A stretch of DNA of 61,112 nt from Erythrobacter donghaensis (GTDB taxonomy: Bacteria > Pseudomonadota > Alphaproteobacteria > Sphingomonadales > Sphingomonadaceae), in NCBI RefSeq assembly GCF_001557325.1, contig NZ_LSJS01000214.1, forward strand, positions 1 to 61,112, in the 5' to 3' direction. The notes below the pieces were generated by a model that did no database searches, was not told where the DNA came from, and saw only the letters and a list, made by a program, of their open reading frames with translations. Within the stretch, counting starts at the first letter, position 1; every line of letters begins with the position of its first letter. Shown in pieces: positions 34,274 through 43,672 of the stretch. The position numbers and the translations under genes are program-made.

Positions 34274-35257
34274 ATGGGCGCTGAGCCAGTCCGAATTGAA
34301 GCACGTTCGCGCGGCGCACGCATGTTGCGCACGGCAATGGGAGCGTCGATCGCGACCTGGCTGGCCGACCCGCAGGTCACCGAAATCATGCTCAATCCTG
34401 ACGGGCGGCTCTGGGTCGACCGCTTGGGGATCGGGCTGTCCGACAGCGGAGAGCAGCTGAGCGCTGCAGACGGCGAGCGCATCATTCGCCTTGTCGCCCA
34501 CCATGTTGGCGCCGAGGTTCACGGGGACGCGCCCCGGGTGTCAGCGGAGCTGCCGGAAAGCGGGGAAAGGTTCGAAGGGCTGCTGCCACCGGTGGTGGCT
34601 GCTCCAACCTTCGCGATCCGCAAGCCTGCTGTCGCGGTGTTCCTGCTGGCGGACTATGTCAACGCGGGGATCATGTCCGGGCCGGAAGCCGACGTGCTTC
34701 AACGAGGTGTAGCGGAACGCCTCAACATCCTGGTTGCCGGAGGCACCGGCACTGGCAAGACCACGCTCACCAACGCCTTGCTAGCCGAGGTCGCCAAGAC
34801 CACGGACCGGGTCGTCCTCATTGAAGACACGCGCGAACTGCAATGTCGCGCGCCCAATCTCGTGGCGATGCGGACGAAGGATGGCGTTGCCTCGCTCTCC
34901 GACCTGGTGCGTTCGAGCCTTAGATTGCGCCCTGATCGTATTCCGATCGGGGAAGTGCGCGGCGCGGAGGCGCTGGACCTCCTGAAGGCCTGGGGCACTG
35001 GGCATCCCGGTGGGATCGGGACGATCCATGCAGGGAGTGCGATAGGCGCTCTGCGGCGCATGGAGCAGCTCATCCAGGAGGCGGTCGTCACCGTCCCGCG
35101 CGCGCTCATCGCCGATACCATCAACCTTGTCGCCGTCCTGGTCCGCGACGGCACCGGACGACGCCTGGCTGAACTGGCGCGCGTCACGGGACTGGACCCG
35201 ATGACCGGTGACTACCGCCTCATCCCCGTCACCCAAACTCAAGGAGACACCCTATGA
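34274..35257 (+). CDS. trbB: T4SS ATPase TrbB (VirB11 family)
   Basis: A 327-residue cytoplasmic AAA-type ATPase with Walker A NILVAGGTGTGKTTLTNAL, Asp box VVLIEDTREL, Walker B-like RIPIGEVRGAEALDLLKAWGTGHPGGIGTIHAGS (quoted in part, with the His box). It powers pilus biogenesis and DNA transfer with TrbE. A start at Met 17 (34322) is also possible. Its stop overlaps trbC by four bases, the beginning of the tightly packed trb operon. Confidence 0.94.
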   Translation: MGAEPVRIEARSRGARMLRTAMGASIATWLADPQVTEIMLNPDGRLWVDRLGIGLSDSGEQLSAADGERIIRLVAHHVGAEVHGDAPRVSAELPESGERFEGLLPPVVAAPTFAIRKPAVAVFLLADYVNAGIMSGPEADVLQRGVAERLNILVAGGTGTGKTTLTNALLAEVAKTTDRVVLIEDTRELQCRAPNLVAMRTKDGVASLSDLVRSSLRLRPDRIPIGEVRGAEALDLLKAWGTGHPGGIGTIHAGSAIGALRRMEQLIQEAVVTVPRALIADTINLVAVLVRDGTGRRLAELARVTGLDPMTGDYRLIPVTQTQGDTL

Positions 35258-35586
35258 TCTGTTCCATCCGGCGCGGCGCTGATCGCGTCGCTCTTGGCGC
35301 AACCGGCGCGCTTGTCCTTCTCGCTACCGCGACGCCGGCCCATGCCGGCGGATCGTCGATGCCCTGGGAAGCTCCCTTGCAATCGATCCTTGAAAGCATC
35401 GAAGGGCCGGTCGCCAAGATTGTCGCGGTGATCATCATCATCGTCACCGGCCTCAGCCTGGCGTTCGGAGATACGTCCGGCGGTTTTCGCCGGCTGATCC
35501 AGATCGTTTTCGGCCTCTCGATCGCGTTTGCCGCATCGAGCTTCTTCCTCAGCTTCTTCAGCTTCGGCGGTGGGGCGCTGATCTGA
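35254..35586 (+). CDS. trbC: Conjugal pilin TrbC (VirB2 family)
   Basis: A 110-residue prepilin: a long signal region with AHAGGSS near residue 31, then two hydrophobic helices (IVAVIIIIVTGLSLAFG and IVFGLSIAFAASSFFLSFF) flanking a short polar loop. This matches the major pilin subunit of the VirB2/TrbC family, which is processed by TraF in Trb systems. TraF is encoded in this element. Overlaps trbB (ATGA) and shares one base with trbD. Confidence 0.9.
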   Translation: MICSIRRGADRVALGATGALVLLATATPAHAGGSSMPWEAPLQSILESIEGPVAKIVAVIIIIVTGLSLAFGDTSGGFRRLIQIVFGLSIAFAASSFFLSFFSFGGGALI

Positions 35587-35855
35587 TGCCAGCGGCTGAC
35601 GACATCCCGGGCTTCTACGCGCCGGTCCACCGGGCGCTGGCAGAGCCGATTCTGCTCGGCGGTGCCCCTCGTGCTCTGGCCATCGTCAATGGTACGCTGG
35701 CGGGTGCGATCGGGCTCGGCTTGCGGCTGTGGCTCGCGGGCCTCGCGATATGGGCAATCGGACACGCGCTCGCTGTCTGGGCGGCCCGGCGCGATCCGCA
35801 GTTTGTCGATGTCGCGCGCCGTCACCTCAAATATCCGACGTGGGTGCGGCCATGA
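35586..35855 (+). CDS. trbD: T4SS inner-membrane protein TrbD (VirB3 family)
   Basis: An 89-residue protein beginning with PGFYAPVHRALAEPILLGG, the typical VirB3-type start, one or two hydrophobic segments (AIVNGTLAGAIGLGLRLWLAGLAIWAIGHALA, quoted in part) and a conserved C-terminal RRDPQFVDVARRHLKYP. It anchors the TrbE ATPase to the channel. Start follows trbC directly; the stop overlaps trbE. Confidence 0.93.
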   Translation: MPAADDIPGFYAPVHRALAEPILLGGAPRALAIVNGTLAGAIGLGLRLWLAGLAIWAIGHALAVWAARRDPQFVDVARRHLKYPTWVRP

Positions 35856-38308
35856 TGTCGCTCAGCGAATACCGCGCCAAATCCGCCAGTCTGGCCGACT
35901 TCCTCCCCTGGGTCGCACTAGTGGGGCCGGGCGTGGTGCTCAACAAGGATGGATCGTTTCAGCGCACGGCGCGCTTTCGCGGTCCGGACCTCGACAGCGC
36001 CACGCCCGCAGAACTGGTCGCCGTGACATCACGCCTCAATAATGCGCTGCGGCGACTGGGCTCGGGATGGGCCGTGTTCGTCGAAGCGCAGCGTGTCCCC
36101 GCAAAGGCTTACCCGCACAGCAATTTCCCCGATCCTGTTTCTGCCCTGGTCGACATGGAGCGTCGTGAGCAATTTCGCGAAGAGGGAGCGCACTTCGAGA
36201 GCGGCTACTACCTCACCCTGCTGTGGATGCCGCCGCCGGAGGATGCGGCCCGCGCCGAAAGCTGGCTCTACGAGGGCAAGGCAGCGACGGGTGTCGATCC
36301 TAACGAGCTGGTCAAATCCTTCGTCGATCGGACGGACCGCGTACTGCACCTTGTCGAGGGCTTCATGCCCGATGCCGGTTGGCTCGATGATCGCGCAACT
36401 CTGACCTATCTGCACAGCACGGTTTCAACCAAAATCCAGCATGTCCGCGTTCCCGAAACGCCCGTCTATCTCGACGCCTTGCTGGCCGACGAGCCGCTGA
36501 CCGGCGGTCTCGAACCGAAGCTCGGGCATGCCCATCTGCGCACGCTCACTATTACCGGCTTCCCGACCGCAACTTTCCCCGGACTGCTCGACGAACTCAA
36601 CCGGCAGGCATTTCCATACCGGTGGTCGACCCGTGCGATCATGCTCGACAAGACCGATGCAACCAAGCTGCTGGCAAAAATCCGCCGCCAATGGTTCGCC
36701 AAGCGCAAATCGGTCGCCGCCATTCTCAAAGAGGTGATGACCAACGAGCAATCGGTGCTCATGGATTCGGACGCTTCGAACAAGGCAGCCGACGCCGACA
36801 TGGCGCTTCAGGAACTGGGCGCAGACCATGCCGGCATTGCCTACGTTACGGCAACGGTCACCGTCTGGGACCGCGATCCGGCGCTCGCCGTCGAAAAGCT
36901 TCGTCTGGTCGAGAAGGTCATCCAGGGCCGCGATTTCACCTGCACGATCGAAGGCATGAACGCGATCGAGGCGTGGCTGGGATCGCTTCCCGGCCATGTC
37001 TACGCGAATGTCCGCCAGCCCCCCATTTCCACCCTCAATCTCGCCCACCTGATCCCCCTGTCAGCGGTATGGGCGGGAGCGGAACGGGACGAGCATTTCG
37101 GTGACGCCCCCTTGCTTTACGGCAAGACCGAAGGCTCGACCCCGTTCCGCCTTTCCCTTCATGTTGGCGATGTTGGCCACAGTCTTATTGTCGGGCCGAC
37201 AGGGGCCGGGAAATCGGTGCTGCTGGCGCTGATGGCGCTGCAATTCCGGCGCTACCCCGGCTCGCAAATCTTCGCCTTCGACTTCGGCGGTTCCATCCGG
37301 GCCGCAGCACTTGGAATGGGCGGCGATTGGCAGGACCTGGGCGGTGCCCTCAGCGCAGATGCGGATGACAACACGGCCGTCGCGCTTCAACCGCTCGCCT
37401 GCATCGACAATCCGGGTGAGCGCGCCTGGGCCGCGGAATGGCTGGCAGCGATGTTCGCGGGCGAAGGCGTGCATGTTGACCCGGCGGCCAAGGAGCACCT
37501 CTGGTCGGCGCTGACGTCTCTTGCGTCCGCCCCGCCGTCCGAACGTACCCTGACCGGACTAGCCGTGCTGGTGCAATCGCAGGAGCTGAAACAGGCGCTG
37601 TCGCCCTACCTCGTCGGAGGCCCTTGGGGCAGGCTGCTTGATGCCGAGCAGGAACGACTTGGTGAGGCCTCGGTCCAGGTGTTCGAAACCGAGGGGCTGA
37701 TCGGCGCGTCGTCGGCTGCGGCCGTTCTCGCCTATCTGTTTCACCGGATCGAAGGTCGGCTCGACGGCTCGCCAACCATGATCATCATCGATGAGGGCTG
37801 GCTGGTACTCGATAGCCCAGCCTTTGCCGCACAACTGCGCGAATGGCTGAAGACGCTGCGCAAGAAGAATGCCAGCGTCATCTTCGCCACGCAAAGCCTT
37901 GCCGACATCGAGACCTCGGCCATCGCGCCGGCCATCATCGAGAGCTGCCCGACGCGGATATTTCTGCCTAACGAGCGGGCCGCCGAACCCCAGATTGCTA
38001 AGGTGTACGAGCGGTTTGGACTGAATGGCCGGCAGATCGAGATCCTGAGCCGGGCCACGCCGAAGCGCGATTATTATTGCCAGTCACGGCGCGGCAATCG
38101 CCTGTTCGAACTTGGCCTTGGCGAGGTCGCACTCGCCTTCAGCGCGGCATCCTCCAAATCCGACCAGCTCCGCATTGCCGAACTTGTCGCTGCCCATGGC
38201 CGCGACGGTTTTGCGGCGGCCTGGCTCCGGCATCGCAGCCTCGCATGGGCGGCCGAACTGCTTACTCCCCCGCCGCCCGCACTCAACGGAAAGGAAATCC
38301 TCCCATGA
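35852..38308 (+). CDS. trbE: T4SS ATPase TrbE (VirB4 family)
   Basis: An 818-residue protein from ATG 35852 (MMSLSEYRAKSASLADFLPW, quoted in part; the next ATG at 35855 is equally possible). The N-terminal ~430 residues are the VirB4 (CagE) domain. Walker A is IVGPTGAGKSVLLALMAL, Walker B TMIIIDEGWLVLDSP and a downstream Gln motif VIFATQSLADI. It is the main ATPase of the conjugation channel. Start and stop both overlap neighbouring genes by four bases. Confidence 0.96.
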   Translation: MMSLSEYRAKSASLADFLPWVALVGPGVVLNKDGSFQRTARFRGPDLDSATPAELVAVTSRLNNALRRLGSGWAVFVEAQRVPAKAYPHSNFPDPVSALVDMERREQFREEGAHFESGYYLTLLWMPPPEDAARAESWLYEGKAATGVDPNELVKSFVDRTDRVLHLVEGFMPDAGWLDDRATLTYLHSTVSTKIQHVRVPETPVYLDALLADEPLTGGLEPKLGHAHLRTLTITGFPTATFPGLLDELNRQAFPYRWSTRAIMLDKTDATKLLAKIRRQWFAKRKSVAAILKEVMTNEQSVLMDSDASNKAADADMALQELGADHAGIAYVTATVTVWDRDPALAVEKLRLVEKVIQGRDFTCTIEGMNAIEAWLGSLPGHVYANVRQPPISTLNLAHLIPLSAVWAGAERDEHFGDAPLLYGKTEGSTPFRLSLHVGDVGHSLIVGPTGAGKSVLLALMALQFRRYPGSQIFAFDFGGSIRAAALGMGGDWQDLGGALSADADDNTAVALQPLACIDNPGERAWAAEWLAAMFAGEGVHVDPAAKEHLWSALTSLASAPPSERTLTGLAVLVQSQELKQALSPYLVGGPWGRLLDAEQERLGEASVQVFETEGLIGASSAAAVLAYLFHRIEGRLDGSPTMIIIDEGWLVLDSPAFAAQLREWLKTLRKKNASVIFATQSLADIETSAIAPAIIESCPTRIFLPNERAAEPQIAKVYERFGLNGRQIEILSRATPKRDYYCQSRRGNRLFELGLGEVALAFSAASSKSDQLRIAELVAAHGRDGFAAAWLRHRSLAWAAELLTPPPPALNGKEILP

Positions 38309-39024
38309 AAATTCCCGTCCTCCGCCGCACCCTCATGGCGACGGCAATCGCCACCTCGCTGGTGGCAGGCACCATGATCGCCGCGCCAGCGCGGGCCCAG
38401 TTCGGCGGGATTGTCTATGATCCCAGCAACTACGCGCAAAACGTGCTGACCGCCGCCCGGACGCTGCAGCAGATCAACAACCAGATCCAGCAGATCCAGA
38501 ATCAGGCGACCAGCTTGATCAACGAAGCACGCAATCTAGCCAGCTTGCCGGTTTCGACGATCCAGACGCTTCAGCAACAGGTCGATCAGACCCGCCAGTT
38601 GCTGAACCAGGCGCAGCGGATCGCCTACGATGTGACCGACGTCCAGCAGGTGTTCAACGGTCGCTACAAGGGCGCGGCCCTGTCAGCGGGACAGGCTCAG
38701 ATGGTCGCCAATGCCGATGCCCGTTGGCAGGACAGCGTCGGCGCCTTCGAAGATGCCATGAAGGTTCAGGCCGGGATCGTTGGCAATCTCGGCGCGACCC
38801 GCAGCACCATCACGACGCTTGTTGGTGCTAGCCAGTCGGCAACAGGCGCTCTTCAGGCAGCACAGGCGGGAAATCAGCTGCTCGCGTTGCAGACCCAGCA
38901 GCTTGCCGATCTGACAGCGGCCATCGCGGCACAGGGCCGCGCACAAGCACTGGAAGCTGCCCGCAGTGCAGCGACTGAGGCTGAAGGACGCGAGCGCTTC
39001 CGCCGCTTCCGGACCCGCAACTGA
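38305..39024 (+). CDS. trbJ: T4SS protein TrbJ (VirB5-like)
   Basis: A 239-residue secreted protein with signal peptide (ATAIATSLVAGTMIAAPARAQ) and long heptad-rich helices full of Gln (QQINNQIQQIQNQATSLINEA, quoted in part), as in TrbJ/VirB5. VirB5 proteins lie at the pilus tip. The ATG overlaps the trbE stop; AAGGAAA lies just upstream. Confidence 0.92.
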   Translation: MKIPVLRRTLMATAIATSLVAGTMIAAPARAQFGGIVYDPSNYAQNVLTAARTLQQINNQIQQIQNQATSLINEARNLASLPVSTIQTLQQQVDQTRQLLNQAQRIAYDVTDVQQVFNGRYKGAALSAGQAQMVANADARWQDSVGAFEDAMKVQAGIVGNLGATRSTITTLVGASQSATGALQAAQAGNQLLALQTQQLADLTAAIAAQGRAQALEAARSAATEAEGRERFRRFRTRN

Positions 39025-39025
39025 C

Positions 39026-39280
39026 ATGAGCCGGTCGGTCAAGTTGGCGGCGGCCGCAGCGCTTGGCGGGCTCCTCATGGCGATCGCGATTGCTTCGGCA
39101 ACGCGGTCGCCAGTGGTGCCAACGACGACCGTCCTTGTTGCTGACGAGGCAACGGCTCCCGACCCTCATGCCGCCGAACTCAGGCGCTGCCGGACAATCA
39201 CCATGCCGGAATCTGGGTGCGACGCCGTCTGGGATGTCGAACGCCAGCGATTTTTCCATGGAAGGGATGATCACCGATGA
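39026..39280 (+). CDS. trbK: TrbK-like entry exclusion protein (TrbK-alt)
   Basis: An 84-residue protein with an N-terminal membrane/signal segment (LAAAAALGGLLMAIAIASAT) and a C-terminal Cys pair in RCRTITMPESGCDAVWDVERQRFF. This matches the TrbK-alt proteins found between trbJ and trbL; TrbK of RP4 blocks entry of the same element. It has no lipobox, unlike RP4 TrbK, so the exclusion role is by family position only. Confidence 0.78.
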   Translation: MSRSVKLAAAAALGGLLMAIAIASATRSPVVPTTTVLVADEATAPDPHAAELRRCRTITMPESGCDAVWDVERQRFFHGRDDHR

Positions 39281-40551
39281 ATGACACCGGCGTGATCGAC
39301 CAGTTCCTGGCGGTCTTCCTCCAATATATCGACAGTGGCTTTGGCCTGCTGGGCGGCGAGGTCGGATTTCTGTCATCGACCCTGATCGTGATCGACGTAA
39401 CCCTGGCGGCCTTGTTCTGGGCATGGGGCACGGATGAGGATGTCCTGCAGCGTCTGATCAAGAAGACACTCTATATCGGCACTTTCGCATTCATCATCGG
39501 CAACTTCTCGAACCTCGCCGGGATCATGCTCCAGAGCTTTGCCGGTCTCGGTCTCCAGGCCAGTGGCAGCGGCATGGCCATCGGCGATTTCATGCGCCCG
39601 GGCGTTGTCGCCGCCACCGGGCTTGATGCTGGACAACCCCTGATCGACGCGACCGCAGACCTCGTCGGACCGGTGGGGCTGTTCACCAACTTCGTGCAGA
39701 TTCTGATCCTGCTGATCGCCTGGGTGATCGTGGTGATTGCCTTCTTCGTATTGGCAATCCAGGTCTTCGTGACAATCATCGAGTTCAAGCTGGTCACGCT
39801 TGCAGGCTTCGTCCTGCTACCGTTTGCCTTCTTTGGACGCACCGCCTTCATGGCAGAGCGCGTCCTTGGGCATATCATTTCCTCGGGGATCAAGGTCCTC
39901 GTGCTGGCCGTCATCACCGGTATTGGCACCACTCTGTTCGCTCAGTTTATCAACGCCGGGCTTGGCGCCGAACCTGACATCCAGCAGGTCATGGCCATCG
40001 CGCTTGCCGCGCTGACCTTGCTTGGCCTCGGCATTTTTGGTCCCAGTATCGCCAACGGCATCGTCGCCGGAGGCCCCCAGCTCGGCGCAGGCGCGGCGGC
40101 GGGAACGGCGATTGCTGCCGGCGCGACATTGGCCGGTGGTGTCGCTGGCGCCAAGCTTGCTGCGGGTGCCACCGGATCGGCCATGGCAGGAGCTGCCACC
40201 GGAAGCGCTCGCGCTGCTGGTGGTGCCTCGCGCGCCTATGCAGCCGGCGCCGCCGGAAAAACCGGCGGGGGCGCGGCGGCTTCGGGTCTTGCCAACGTCG
40301 CGAAATCGGCCGCCGACGCTGCAACCTCGCCGCTCAAACGCGCCGCCGATAGCCTCAAGGCCAACTATGCCTCGGCGAACGCTGCCGCACCCAAGGACGA
40401 AACTGCGACGCCTGACAGTCCACCTGCCTGGGCGACAGCAATGCGGCGTCGGCAGACCATGAGCCAAGGCGCCTCCATTGCCACGCACACGCTGAAGGGC
40501 GGCGACAGCCATGGCAGCGGCTCAGGCCCCGACATCACCGACAAGAGCTGA
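39277..40551 (+). CDS. trbL: T4SS polytopic membrane protein TrbL (VirB6 family)
   Basis: A 424-residue protein with six or more hydrophobic segments in its first ~260 residues (LLGGEVGFLSSTLIVIDVTLAALFWAWG, WVIVVIAFFVLAIQVFVTIIEF and others, quoted in part) and a Gly/Ala-rich cytoplasmic tail (residues ~265-370), typical of TrbL. VirB6-type proteins form the inner-membrane channel. Its start overlaps the trbK stop (ATGA). Confidence 0.94.
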   Translation: MNDTGVIDQFLAVFLQYIDSGFGLLGGEVGFLSSTLIVIDVTLAALFWAWGTDEDVLQRLIKKTLYIGTFAFIIGNFSNLAGIMLQSFAGLGLQASGSGMAIGDFMRPGVVAATGLDAGQPLIDATADLVGPVGLFTNFVQILILLIAWVIVVIAFFVLAIQVFVTIIEFKLVTLAGFVLLPFAFFGRTAFMAERVLGHIISSGIKVLVLAVITGIGTTLFAQFINAGLGAEPDIQQVMAIALAALTLLGLGIFGPSIANGIVAGGPQLGAGAAAGTAIAAGATLAGGVAGAKLAAGATGSAMAGAATGSARAAGGASRAYAAGAAGKTGGGAAASGLANVAKSAADAATSPLKRAADSLKANYASANAAAPKDETATPDSPPAWATAMRRRQTMSQGASIATHTLKGGDSHGSGSGPDITDKS

Positions 40552-40573
40552 AACCATCCACGAGGACATCACC

Positions 40574-41257
40574 ATGTTTCGACGCCCGACTATCCGATAC
40601 GGGACCAGTCCCGAACCCGCCACGCCATACCAACGCGCCGCCCAGGTGTGGGATGACCGCATCGGTTCGGCCCGGGTTCAGGCGAAAAACTGGCGTCTTG
40701 CCTTCTTTGGCTGCCTCGCGCTCTCAGGGGGCCTTGCTGGCGGACTGGTCTGGCAATCGGCACGCGGAACGATCACCCCCTGGGTGGTCGAGGTCGACAA
40801 GTTGGGGCAGGCGCAGGCTATCGCGCCAGCCGACGCGGACTATCACCCGACCGATCCGCAGATGGCCTTTCACCTTGCCCGCTTCATCGAGCAGGTTCGG
40901 GCCATTCCTTCCGATCCTATCGTCCTGCGGCAGGATTGGCTCCGGGCCTATGACTTCACCACCGACCGCGGCGCGCAGGCTCTGAATGACTATGCGCGCA
41001 ACAACGATCCCTTCGCGCAGGTGGGAAAGGTCCAGGTTGCCGTCGACGTCTCCAGTGTCATCCGCGCCTCGAACGACAGCTTCCGCGTGGCCTGGACCGA
41101 GCGTCGCTATCAGGATGGCGCTTTGATCGAGACCTCACGCTGGTCCGCGATCCTGACCACGGTCGTGCAGCCGCCGCACAATGCTGACGCTCTGCGCAAG
41201 AACCCGCTCGGCCTGTTCATCAACGCCATCAACTGGTCAAAGGAGCTTAGCCAATGA
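40574..41257 (+). CDS. trbF: T4SS protein TrbF (VirB8 family)
   Basis: A 227-residue protein from ATG 40574. One N-terminal transmembrane helix (LAFFGCLALSGGLAGGLVWQ) is followed by a periplasmic VirB8 domain (ITPWVVEVDKLGQAQAIAPA, FRVAWTERRYQDGALIETSRWSAIL). It bridges the inner membrane and outer core. The 22-base gap after trbL contains a ribosome site. Confidence 0.94.
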   Translation: MFRRPTIRYGTSPEPATPYQRAAQVWDDRIGSARVQAKNWRLAFFGCLALSGGLAGGLVWQSARGTITPWVVEVDKLGQAQAIAPADADYHPTDPQMAFHLARFIEQVRAIPSDPIVLRQDWLRAYDFTTDRGAQALNDYARNNDPFAQVGKVQVAVDVSSVIRASNDSFRVAWTERRYQDGALIETSRWSAILTTVVQPPHNADALRKNPLGLFINAINWSKELSQ

Positions 41258-42171
41258 TTCCCCGTTCGCGCCTGTTGCGCCTTTCTGTATTGCTGACGAG
41301 CGCGACCCTCGCCAGCTTTCCCAACGCTTCGACGGCCCGCGAAATGCGAGTGCAGCATTCACACGGCGAAATCGCAAGTGGCCCCGCAGCCGAAGCTGTT
41401 GACCCGCGCACGCGTATCGTGCGGGCAAACGCTGCGGCGCGCGTACAGCCGGATCGGAGCAGCTATTTCAATGCGATCCAGCAATATCCCTACGCCGAAG
41501 GGGCTCTCTTCCAGATCTACACCTCGCCAGGGCACGTGACGAGCATCATGCTGCAGGAGGGCGAGGAGCTGGTCGGGCCGGGACCGGTCGCCTCGGGCGA
41601 CACGGTGCGCTGGATCATTGGCGACACGCTGAGTGGAAGCGGCCCTACGCGCCGCGTCCACATTCTCGTGAAGCCGACACGGGCGGATATCAGCACCAAT
41701 CTCGTCATCAATACGAACCGGCGCACCTATCATCTGGAGCTGAGCGCCACGACGGCCACCTATATGGCGGCCGTATCGTGGACCTATCCGCAAGACGCAT
41801 TGATCGCTTTGCGGAGCGCGGCCGCAGAAGCCGAGCGCACCGAACCGGTCGCTGCCGGGATCGATTTCTCGGCCTTGAACTTTGATTACCGCTTGTCCGG
41901 TGATCGGCCGCCCTGGCGGCCCGTGCGCGTGTTCGATGACGGCCGCCAGGTCTTTGTCGAATTTTCCGCCAGCATCGCCACCAACGATATGCCTCCTGTT
42001 TTCGTGATCGGCTCCGACCATTCCGCCGAACTCGTCAATTACCGGGTTCAAGGCCGCTACATGGTTATCGACAGGCTGTTCGACACGGCGGAGCTTCGCC
42101 TGGGCGCCGGCACCGGTGCCCGACGTGTCCGAATTGCCCGTGAAGGCGCGCGCCGCAGGGGGCGCGTATGA
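41254..42171 (+). CDS. trbG: T4SS protein TrbG (VirB9 family)
   Basis: A 305-residue protein with a signal peptide (SVLLTSATLASFPNASTA). The VirB9 N-terminal region is AEGALFQIYTSPGHVTSIMLQEGEELV and the C-terminal outer-core domain ends PPVFVIGSDHSAELVNYRVQGRYMVIDRLFDTAELRLG (segments quoted in part). It forms part of the outer-membrane core with TrbI. Overlaps both neighbours by four bases. Confidence 0.95.
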   Translation: MIPRSRLLRLSVLLTSATLASFPNASTAREMRVQHSHGEIASGPAAEAVDPRTRIVRANAAARVQPDRSSYFNAIQQYPYAEGALFQIYTSPGHVTSIMLQEGEELVGPGPVASGDTVRWIIGDTLSGSGPTRRVHILVKPTRADISTNLVINTNRRTYHLELSATTATYMAAVSWTYPQDALIALRSAAAEAERTEPVAAGIDFSALNFDYRLSGDRPPWRPVRVFDDGRQVFVEFSASIATNDMPPVFVIGSDHSAELVNYRVQGRYMVIDRLFDTAELRLGAGTGARRVRIAREGARRRGRV

Positions 42172-43448
42172 GCGGGCCGCAATCGTTCGATCCATCGTCG
42201 CTCGACGAGATCCCTGAGGAAAATCCTGATCGAGCGGCAGGGGAGGCACCCGCCGCAGCGGCCAGCAGCGACGGCTTTCGTCTGGGCGGCGAGCCACCAC
42301 GCGTGATGCGCCTGTCGCGCAAAGCGCTCGCTGCGATCGGCCTAGTAGCGAGCCTCGGCATTGGTGGATCGCTGATCTACGCTCTTCAGCCAAAGACGCA
42401 CGCACCGCCGGAAAACCTCTATGACACCAACAGCCGCAATCGCGCGGATCAGGTGACGGGTGCGCCTGCCAATTACGGCGACGTGCCGAAATTGGGGCCA
42501 CCACTCCCTGGAGATTTGGGCCGCCCCATCGTCGCAGCCCAGCAGAATGGCCAGAATGTTCCCATCCCGCCGGTCGGACCAGTTCCCAATAGCGCGCCGC
42601 GGCCCGATCCGAGGCTTGCTGCCGAACAGCAGGCCCGCGACCGCGCGGCGCAGGAACGCGACAGTGCCAGAACCAGCCAGCTGTTTCTGGCAGGGGGCAC
42701 CCGGGGGAACGAAAATCGCACGGAAGTCACGGCTGGAGCATTACCCTCTGTTGCCAATCCCGCCGGGGAGGTGGCTCAGGCCGCTCCTGCCACGTCGTCG
42801 ACCAGTCGCCGTGCCTTCCTCGAGCGAAGGGGGGATCGTGGGACAGAGAGCCCCGAGCGCATTGTGCGGCTTGGGTCTCCCAATGTCGTACAGGCTGGAA
42901 GCATCATTCCCGCTGCGCTGATCACGGGAATTCGCTCAGATCTCCCTGGCCAGATCACGGCGCAGGTCACGCAGAATGTCTATGACAGCCCTACCGGACG
43001 CATCCTGCTGATTCCGCAAGGGTCGCGTCTGATCGGCGAGTACGACAGCGACGTTGCATCCGGGCAGAACCGCGTACTCCTGGCCTGGGACCGGCTCATC
43101 CTCCCGGGTGGCCACTCAATCCTGCTCGACCGGCTTCCTGGTGCTGATGTAGCCGGTATGGCCGGCCTTCAGGATCGCACCAACTTCCACTGGGGCAACA
43201 TGCTGAAGGCTGCCCTGATCTCGACGCTGCTGGGTGCCGGCACGGAACTGGTCGCCAGTGACGAGAGCGATATTGTCCGGGCCCTGCGCTACGGTACGCA
43301 GGATACCGTCAGCCAGACGGGGCGGCAGGTCGTGCAGCGGCAGCTCAATGTTCCGCCCACCCTTACCATGCGACCGGGGTTCGCTCTCCGGATCATTGTC
43401 ACGCGCGACCTGATCCTTGAGCCTTTCCAGTCAGGAGAAGCGCGATGA
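42168..43448 (+). CDS. trbI: T4SS protein TrbI (VirB10 family)
   Basis: A 426-residue protein with a cytoplasmic N-terminus, one membrane helix (ALAAIGLVASLGIGGSLIYAL, quoted in part), a Pro-rich periplasmic linker and the C-terminal VirB10 domain with RILLIPQGSRLIGEYDSDVASGQNRVLLAWDRLILPGG (quoted in part) and the antenna region. It spans both membranes and senses ATPase activity. Overlaps trbG and the DUF2274 gene. Confidence 0.96.
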   Translation: MSGPQSFDPSSLDEIPEENPDRAAGEAPAAAASSDGFRLGGEPPRVMRLSRKALAAIGLVASLGIGGSLIYALQPKTHAPPENLYDTNSRNRADQVTGAPANYGDVPKLGPPLPGDLGRPIVAAQQNGQNVPIPPVGPVPNSAPRPDPRLAAEQQARDRAAQERDSARTSQLFLAGGTRGNENRTEVTAGALPSVANPAGEVAQAAPATSSTSRRAFLERRGDRGTESPERIVRLGSPNVVQAGSIIPAALITGIRSDLPGQITAQVTQNVYDSPTGRILLIPQGSRLIGEYDSDVASGQNRVLLAWDRLILPGGHSILLDRLPGADVAGMAGLQDRTNFHWGNMLKAALISTLLGAGTELVASDESDIVRALRYGTQDTVSQTGRQVVQRQLNVPPTLTMRPGFALRIIVTRDLILEPFQSGEAR

Positions 43449-43672
43449 CCCGGCTCAAGCTGACCGATCTTGCTGACGAAAAGCCTGTGCGTCTGACAGT
43501 CGAACTCCCAGCGCGGCTGCATCGGGATCTTGCCGCTTACGCCCTTGCGGTGAACGGAGGCGATCCGAAGGGCGCGCCCACGGTCGAACGTCTTGTCCCG
43601 CCCATGCTGGAGCGGTTCATTGCCACCGACCGGGGCTTCGCCAAATGCCGTAGGACTTCTCAGGCGGGGTAA
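43445..43672 (+). CDS. DUF2274 family protein
   Basis: A 75-residue protein with LADEKPVRLTVELPARLHRDLAAYALAV and a C-terminal TVERLVPPMLERFIATDRGF (quoted in part). The ribbon-helix-helix-like start (VRLTVELPARL) suggests DNA binding. It always closes the trb operon in this ICE class. Its last 13 bases overlap the end of the convergent LysR gene. Confidence 0.88.
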   Translation: MTRLKLTDLADEKPVRLTVELPARLHRDLAAYALAVNGGDPKGAPTVERLVPPMLERFIATDRGFAKCRRTSQAG